Positions 59,694 through 64,000 of a stretch of 64,000 nucleotides of DNA are shown in pieces. A program made the position numbers and the translations under genes. This DNA is from Bacillota bacterium (GTDB taxonomy: Bacteria > Bacillota > Clostridia > Acetivibrionales > DSM-1351): the NCBI GenBank assembly GCA_023443515.1, contig JAEZUC010000147.1, forward strand, positions 1-64,000. Reading direction: 5' to 3'. A model generated the notes under the pieces. The model had not been told where the DNA came from, did no database searches, and saw only the letters and a program-made list of their open reading frames with translations. Positions within the stretch are counted from its first letter, which is position 1. Every line of letters starts with the position of its first letter.

Positions 59694-60908
59694 CTATTTG
59701 ATATCCTTGTTTTGCAGCATTTGAGCCCTGACCTTCATTGGAAGACCAAAGAGGTTAATAAACCCTTCTGCATCCTTCTGATTGTAAACTTCGTCTTTAC
59801 TGAAGGTAGCAATTGCTTCATTATACAGGGAGTATTCAGACTTAGCGCCTGCAGGCATACAGTTACCTTTGTAAAGCTTCAGTCTTACAGTTCCCGTAAC
59901 AGTTTCCTGAGTCTTATCAACAAAAGCAGACAAGGATTCACGAAGAGGGGTGTACCACTGTCCGAAATACACAAGCTCTGCAAATCTTTGTGCAATGATG
60001 TCCTTGTAATGGAGGGTATCTCTGTCAAGGCAGAGCAGTTCAAGCTCTCTGTGAGCAGCATATAAAACTGTTCCTGCAGGAGTTTCATATACACCTCTTG
60101 ACTTCATTCCAACAAGTCTGTTTTCAACCATGTCAACTATGCCGACACCGTTTTCGCCTGCAAGCTTATTGAGAACATGCATCATTTCAATAGGCCCGTA
60201 TTCAACACCGTTAACCTTTTTAGGAATACCCTGTTCAAAATATATTTCAACATATGTTGGTACATCCGGAGCCTTTTCAGGAGAAACCATCAGTTTTAAA
60301 AGCTTATCATACTGAGGTTCGTTCCAAGGATCTTCCAAATCGGAACCCTCATGGCTTAAATGCCAAAGGTTTCTGTCCATGCTGTAGTTATCTTTTTTTG
60401 TTACGGGTATTGGAATATTTCTTGCTTCAGCATAATCTATTGCATCTTCTCTTGACTTGATATCCCAAATTCTCCAGGGTGCAATTATTTTAAGATGTGG
60501 AGCTAAAGCCTTTACTGTAAGCTCAAACCTTACCTGGTCATTACCCTTACCGGTAGCTCCGTGGCAAATAGCCGTACAGCCTTCCTTTATAGCAATCTCA
60601 ACCATTCTTTTTGCTATAATAGGTCTTGCAAAAGACGTTCCAAGAAGATACTTACCTTCGTAAATAGCACCTGCTTTCAAAGTAGGATATATAAAATCAG
60701 TTATAAATTCTTCCTGTAAATCCTCTATGTAAAGTTTTGATGCACCGGTTTTGATTGCTTTCTCATTTAAGGGTTCAAGTTCTTCACCTTGTCCCACATC
60801 TCCGGCCATGGCAATAACTTCATAACCGTAGTTCTCTTTAAGCCATGGAATAATTATTGAGGTGTCAAGTCCACCTGAATACGCCAGTAAAACCTTTTCC
60901 TTACTCAT
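59694..60908 (-). CDS. argG: Argininosuccinate synthase
   Basis: ArgG joins citrulline and aspartate using ATP. The 404-residue protein starts MSKEKVLLAYSGGLDTSIII with the ATP-pyrophosphatase SGGLDTS motif, then HGATGKGNDQVRFEL and the C-terminal SLYNEAIATFSKDEVYNQ. AAGGGTGG precedes ATG 60908 on the minus strand; a longer in-frame start at 60983 lies in the leader. argH follows. ARG-box-like sites overlap its promoter. Confidence 0.97.
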   Translation of the reverse strand: MSKEKVLLAYSGGLDTSIIIPWLKENYGYEVIAMAGDVGQGEELEPLNEKAIKTGASKLYIEDLQEEFITDFIYPTLKAGAIYEGKYLLGTSFARPIIAKRMVEIAIKEGCTAICHGATGKGNDQVRFELTVKALAPHLKIIAPWRIWDIKSREDAIDYAEARNIPIPVTKKDNYSMDRNLWHLSHEGSDLEDPWNEPQYDKLLKLMVSPEKAPDVPTYVEIYFEQGIPKKVNGVEYGPIEMMHVLNKLAGENGVGIVDMVENRLVGMKSRGVYETPAGTVLYAAHRELELLCLDRDTLHYKDIIAQRFAELVYFGQWYTPLRESLSAFVDKTQETVTGTVRLKLYKGNCMPAGAKSEYSLYNEAIATFSKDEVYNQKDAEGFINLFGLPMKVRAQMLQNKDIK

Positions 60909-61018
60909 TTTCAACCACCCTTTCCGCTGATTCTCCAGCAATAAAAACGAATATAAATGCAGATTTATTTCTTTAAACAACATATTAAAAGTATGCTAAA
61001 ATATATATGATTTGAATT

Positions 61019-61064
61019 GGTCAGCAAAAAGCAATGTCCTGACGGACGGCTTTCTTCACTGACC
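61019..61064 (-). promoter_or_regulatory. Stem-loop in the argG leader
   Basis: GGTCAG (61019-61024) pairs with CTGACC (61059-61064). Inner pairs AAAGC/GCTTT and GTCC/GGAC lie around TGAC. It is in the 5' untranslated region of argG. No terminator T-tract is adjacent. Confidence 0.5.
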
Positions 61065-61078
61065 TGTAGCTTGGGTTT

Positions 61079-61128
61079 ATTATACATCAAATTGTATAAA
61101 TATGCAATACTCATCTATAATTATACAA
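61079..61128 (-). promoter_or_regulatory. argG promoter with ARG-box-like operators
   Basis: On the minus strand TTGCAT (61107-61102), a 17-nt spacer and TATAAT (61084-61079) form the promoter. Two AT-rich half-palindromic blocks, TTGTATAATTAT (61128-61117) and CATATTTATACAA (61103-61091), overlap or precede the -35 and resemble ArgR/AhrC boxes. Confidence 0.55.
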
Positions 61129-61174
61129 AAATTTATTAAACCTTATAAGATTAGGTTTGCGGAGGGCATTTACA

Positions 61175-61675
61175 GTGATAATAATGGGGATTGACCCTGG
61201 ATTTGCAATAACAGGCTATGGTGTTGTAAAATATGAAGGGAACAAATTTTCGGTTTTGGATTACAGTGCGATTACTACAGGAGCCTCCATGAAATTTTCA
61301 GATAGGCTTCTGGTATTGTATAATGAACTTGAAAAACTGATAGATAAATACAAGCCTGATGCCATAGCCATTGAAGAACTGTTTTTTAATAAGAATATTA
61401 AGACTGCACTTACGGTGGGACATGGCAGAGGGGTAGCCGTACTTGCGGCGGCAAAATCGGGAACGGATATTTTTGAATATACACCCCTTCAGGTCAAACA
61501 ATCGGTTGTTGGCTACGGCAGGGCAGAAAAGGCTCAGATACAGCAGATGGTAAAGGCTATTTTGAATCTTCCGGCAATTCCAAAGCCGGATGATGTAGCA
61601 GATGCACTGGCTGTGGCAATATGTCACGGAAACTCTCATAGAATGGGTTCGCTACTGGGGAATGGAAGGTTTTAG
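61175..61675 (+). CDS. ruvC: Holliday junction resolvase RuvC
   Basis: RuvC cleaves Holliday junctions moved by RuvAB. The 166-residue protein has the first catalytic Asp in MGIDPGFAITGYG, Glu in AIEELFFNKN and the late Asp pair in KPDDVADALAVAICH. The start is GTG 61175 with GGAGGGC about 8 nt upstream; an earlier in-frame start at 61157 precedes that site. It heads ruvC-ruvA-ruvB-queH. Confidence 0.95.
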   Translation: MIIMGIDPGFAITGYGVVKYEGNKFSVLDYSAITTGASMKFSDRLLVLYNELEKLIDKYKPDAIAIEELFFNKNIKTALTVGHGRGVAVLAAAKSGTDIFEYTPLQVKQSVVGYGRAEKAQIQQMVKAILNLPAIPKPDDVADALAVAICHGNSHRMGSLLGNGRF

Positions 61676-61703
61676 AATACTACTTATTAGATGGAGTATA
61701 AAA

Positions 61704-62309
61704 ATGTTTGCATACATAAAAGGAACAGTGGAAGTAAAAAACAACGACAGTATAATAGTAGAAACCGGTGGAATTGGGTACAAAATATTTACCGCACTTT
61801 CTACAATAAATAATCTGGGACAAACCGGAACACCTGTAAAGGTTTATACTCATTACTACGTCAGGGAGGATATTGCAGCCCTCTACGGCTTCGGTACGAT
61901 GGAGGAACTTTCTATGTTTGAAATGCTTCTGGCGGTTTCGGGAGTTGGGCCAAAGGCTGCAATATCTCTGATTTCAACGCTGTCGCCATCAAGGTTTGCC
62001 TTGGCTGTTGTCTCGCAGGACACAAAGTCACTTACAAAAGCTCCGGGTATAGGAACGAAAATGGCTCAGCGTATCATTCTGGAGCTCAAGGACAAAATAT
62101 CAAAGGAACAGCTGATGGCTTCAATACCTCAGGCTAGTCTCGATTACAGCGGGGCTTCCGGAGATTCTGTTCTGTCTGAGGCTGTGAGCGCACTGATGGT
62201 TTTAGGATACGGTTCGGTAGAAGCATCAAGTATTATAAGCGGTATTTATGAAGAAGGAATGCTTGTAGAAGATTTAATAAAGAAGGCACTCAAATCCCTT
62301 TCAAGATAG
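61704..62309 (+). CDS. ruvA: Holliday junction DNA helicase subunit RuvA
   Basis: RuvA binds four-way junctions and loads RuvB. The 201-residue protein starts MFAYIKGTVEVKNNDSIIVE, has HYYVREDIAALYGFGTMEEL, helix-hairpin-helix motifs (AVSGVGPKAAISLIS, APGIGTKMAQRIILEL) and a C-terminal RuvB-contact domain. TGGAG precedes ATG 61704. A long in-frame upstream extension lies within ruvC and is rejected. Confidence 0.96.
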   Translation: MFAYIKGTVEVKNNDSIIVETGGIGYKIFTALSTINNLGQTGTPVKVYTHYYVREDIAALYGFGTMEELSMFEMLLAVSGVGPKAAISLISTLSPSRFALAVVSQDTKSLTKAPGIGTKMAQRIILELKDKISKEQLMASIPQASLDYSGASGDSVLSEAVSALMVLGYGSVEASSIISGIYEEGMLVEDLIKKALKSLSR

Positions 62310-62396
62310 ATTTGCTTATTTATGGAACGTGGTAAGGATAAGAGAAGAAGTTTCAATATTTTTTGGCAGCCGTAGCTAACGGCTCATGGAGGCTAT

Positions 62397-63404
62397 ATGA
62401 CGGATTTAACTGATGAGAGGCTTATTGAGGCCGGAACTCGCGCTGATGATTTTGATGAGGTAAGTTTAAGGCCCAAACGATTCGATGAGTACATAGGACA
62501 ATCCAAGGCCAAGGATAACCTGACAGTGTTTATAGAGGCGGCAAAAAGAAGGAAAGAGGCACTGGATCATGTTTTGCTTTATGGCCCTCCGGGACTTGGC
62601 AAGACTACTCTTGCAAGCATAATTTCATCGGAGATGGGCGTAAACCTGAGAATTACATCAGGGCCTGCAATAGAAAAAGCCGGTGACCTGGCAGCTATAC
62701 TTACAAACCTTGGTACTCATGATGTACTGTTTATAGATGAAATACACAGGCTTAACAGAAGTGTGGAAGAAATACTGTATCCTGCCATGGAGGATTACGC
62801 GCTGGATATCATCATAGGCAAGGGGCCAAGTGCCAGGTCAATAAGGTTGGATCTTCCCAAGTTTACCTTGATAGGTGCCACTACAAGAGCGGGGCTATTG
62901 ACTGCACCGCTAAGGGACAGGTTCGGAGTAATAAATAAATTGGAAATGTATACTTCCGAAGAACTAAAAGAAATTGTAAGTCGTTCGGCGGGGATTCTTA
63001 ATATCGGCCTTGACCTAGAGGGTGCTTATGAGATTGCCAGAAGATCCAGAGGAACCCCCAGAATAGCAAACAGACTTCTAAAAAGAGTACGTGATTTCGC
63101 ACAGGTAAGGGGTAGTGGTGTTATAAATCTTGAACTGGCAAAACATGCACTTGATGCACTTGAGGTCGATGAGATAGGTTTGGACGGTGTTGACAGAAAT
63201 ATGCTGCTTAGCATAATCAACAAGTTCGGAGGCGGGCCGGTAGGTTTGGATACACTGGCAGCTTCAATAGGAGAAGAATCAGGTACTATTGAGGATGTCT
63301 ATGAACCATATCTTATACAATTAGGATTTATCAATAAAACTCCCAGAGGCAGAATGGCAACCAAAAATGCTTATGCCCATTTTGGACTGGAGTATGAAGA
63401 TTAG
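62397..63404 (+). CDS. ruvB: Holliday junction helicase motor RuvB
   Basis: RuvB is the AAA+ motor for branch migration. The 335-residue protein has SLRPKRFDEYIGQSKAKDNL, Walker A YGPPGLGKTTLA, Walker B LFIDEIHRLNR, sensor GATTRAGLLTAPLRDRFG and the C-terminal winged helix ending in TPRGRMATKNAYAH. TGGAGG precedes the ATG. A small hairpin (AGCCGT/ACGGCT, 62368-62384) lies just before that ribosome site. Confidence 0.97.
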   Translation: MTDLTDERLIEAGTRADDFDEVSLRPKRFDEYIGQSKAKDNLTVFIEAAKRRKEALDHVLLYGPPGLGKTTLASIISSEMGVNLRITSGPAIEKAGDLAAILTNLGTHDVLFIDEIHRLNRSVEEILYPAMEDYALDIIIGKGPSARSIRLDLPKFTLIGATTRAGLLTAPLRDRFGVINKLEMYTSEELKEIVSRSAGILNIGLDLEGAYEIARRSRGTPRIANRLLKRVRDFAQVRGSGVINLELAKHALDALEVDEIGLDGVDRNMLLSIINKFGGGPVGLDTLAASIGEESGTIEDVYEPYLIQLGFINKTPRGRMATKNAYAHFGLEYED

Positions 63405-63431
63405 TGTATATATAAGAAAGAGTGATGATGC

Positions 63432-63947
63432 ATGAAAGTACTATTACACATGTGCTGCGGGCCGTGTTCTACTTATCCCGTACAGGAACTTATGAATGAG
63501 GGTATTGATATAGAGGGGTATTTTTATAACCCCAATATACACCCTATAGAAGAACATACAAAGCGAAGGGAAAATGTTGAAAAGTTCAGCAAAAATAAAA
63601 ATATTCCCGTAATATACGATGATGATTTCAGACAGACTGAATGGGAAGGCATGAAGGATATAGGAGATGCCCGATGTCTTCACTGCTACAGCGTAAGACT
63701 TGAAAATACAGCAAAACTGGCTGTCCAAAGGGGCTGTGATGCTTTTACCACAACACTGCTTGTCAGTCCGTATCAGAAACATGACTTAATAAAAGAACTG
63801 GGTGAGAAATATGCGACCCAATACGGAACTACCTTTTTATACAGGGACTTCAGACCGGGATTCAGGCAGGGACAGCAACTGGCAAAAGACATGGAGCTTT
63901 ATCGCCAAAAATACTGTGGCTGTATTCTATCCCTTCCTTCTAAATAA
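63432..63947 (+). CDS. queH: Epoxyqueuosine reductase QueH
   Basis: QueH is the non-B12 enzyme that reduces epoxyqueuosine to queuosine in tRNA. The 171-residue protein has the cluster cysteines in LLHMCCGPCSTYPVQ, later ARCLHCYSVRLENTA, and CGCILSLPSK at the end, with YFYNPNIHPIEEH typical of DUF208. It follows ruvB by 27 nt, an order seen in other clostridia. Its presence makes QueG dispensable. Confidence 0.94.
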   Translation: MKVLLHMCCGPCSTYPVQELMNEGIDIEGYFYNPNIHPIEEHTKRRENVEKFSKNKNIPVIYDDDFRQTEWEGMKDIGDARCLHCYSVRLENTAKLAVQRGCDAFTTTLLVSPYQKHDLIKELGEKYATQYGTTFLYRDFRPGFRQGQQLAKDMELYRQKYCGCILSLPSK

Positions 63948-64000
63948 TACAGGGTAATTTAACCATAATCCTGCCATAATTTTTACATTAAGGTTACATT

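Overview
This AT-rich window looks like the chromosome of a mesophilic, anaerobic, cellulosome-producing clostridium of the Ruminiclostridium (Clostridium cellulolyticum) type. The best single indicator is a secreted GH8 glycosidase with a C-terminal type I dockerin (21048-22469). Anaerobic (cobalt-early) cobalamin genes, T-box and L20-type leaders, Prp-processed L27 and strong AGGAGG ribosome sites support a Firmicute. The species call is inference; no 16S or marker search could be run.

Layout. 1-6923: late part of a cobalamin operon (end of an upstream gene, cbiET, cbiA, cbiP, cbiC, cbiB, cobD). 6996-10121: methylthioribose salvage operon (mtnK, mtnA, class II aldolase) that fits a DHAP shunt. 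10162-16431: accessory stretch of small resistance-like or stress-like genes (VanZ-like, truncated GNAT, P-loop kinase, aminoglycoside 6-adenylyltransferase-like, secreted zinc-ribbon protein, methyltransferase, ASCH protein, frameshifted LytTR regulator) with a 36-bp direct repeat. 16601-20769: the most unusual region. It holds two coiled-coil proteins with central hydrophobic segments (candidate two-component alpha-pore-forming toxin), a YopT/C58-like cysteine protease, an M15 peptidoglycan peptidase and a holin-like protein, preceded by a 21-bp-period direct repeat next to the LytTR gene. 21048-22986: dockerin GH8 and an orphan BlaI-type repressor. 22987-25363: aspS behind a long leader with an Asn-containing leader peptide, a first terminator and a T-box whose specifier reads GAAC.

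25610-33725: GT2 and GT39-like glycosyltransferases, thyA-folA, infC-rpmI-rplT with an L20-type leader, dinB, a PilZ/YcgR protein and plsC. 33788-36262: tRNA-Pro(CGG) and a fused MacB-type ABC transporter. 36536-43456: radical SAM protein, DUF2344 protein, rng, rplU, prp, rpmA, obgE and yhbY, the usual Firmicute ribosome-maturation block. 43560-48789: two proteins of unknown function, a QueG-like ferredoxin protein and a folate operon (folE, HD hydrolase, folP, folB, folK) followed by cobO.

48797-58070: glgA (minus strand), TSCPD protein, YtxH/DUF948 pair, a PP2C-LysM fusion, a YcdB/SLH-like exported protein, a Dabb protein, a lipoprotein polysaccharide deacetylase and two small unknown proteins. 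58161-61128: argG-argH on the minus strand with ARG-box-like sites. 61175-63947: ruvC-ruvA-ruvB-queH. No insertion sequence, integrase, CRISPR array or rRNA gene was seen.
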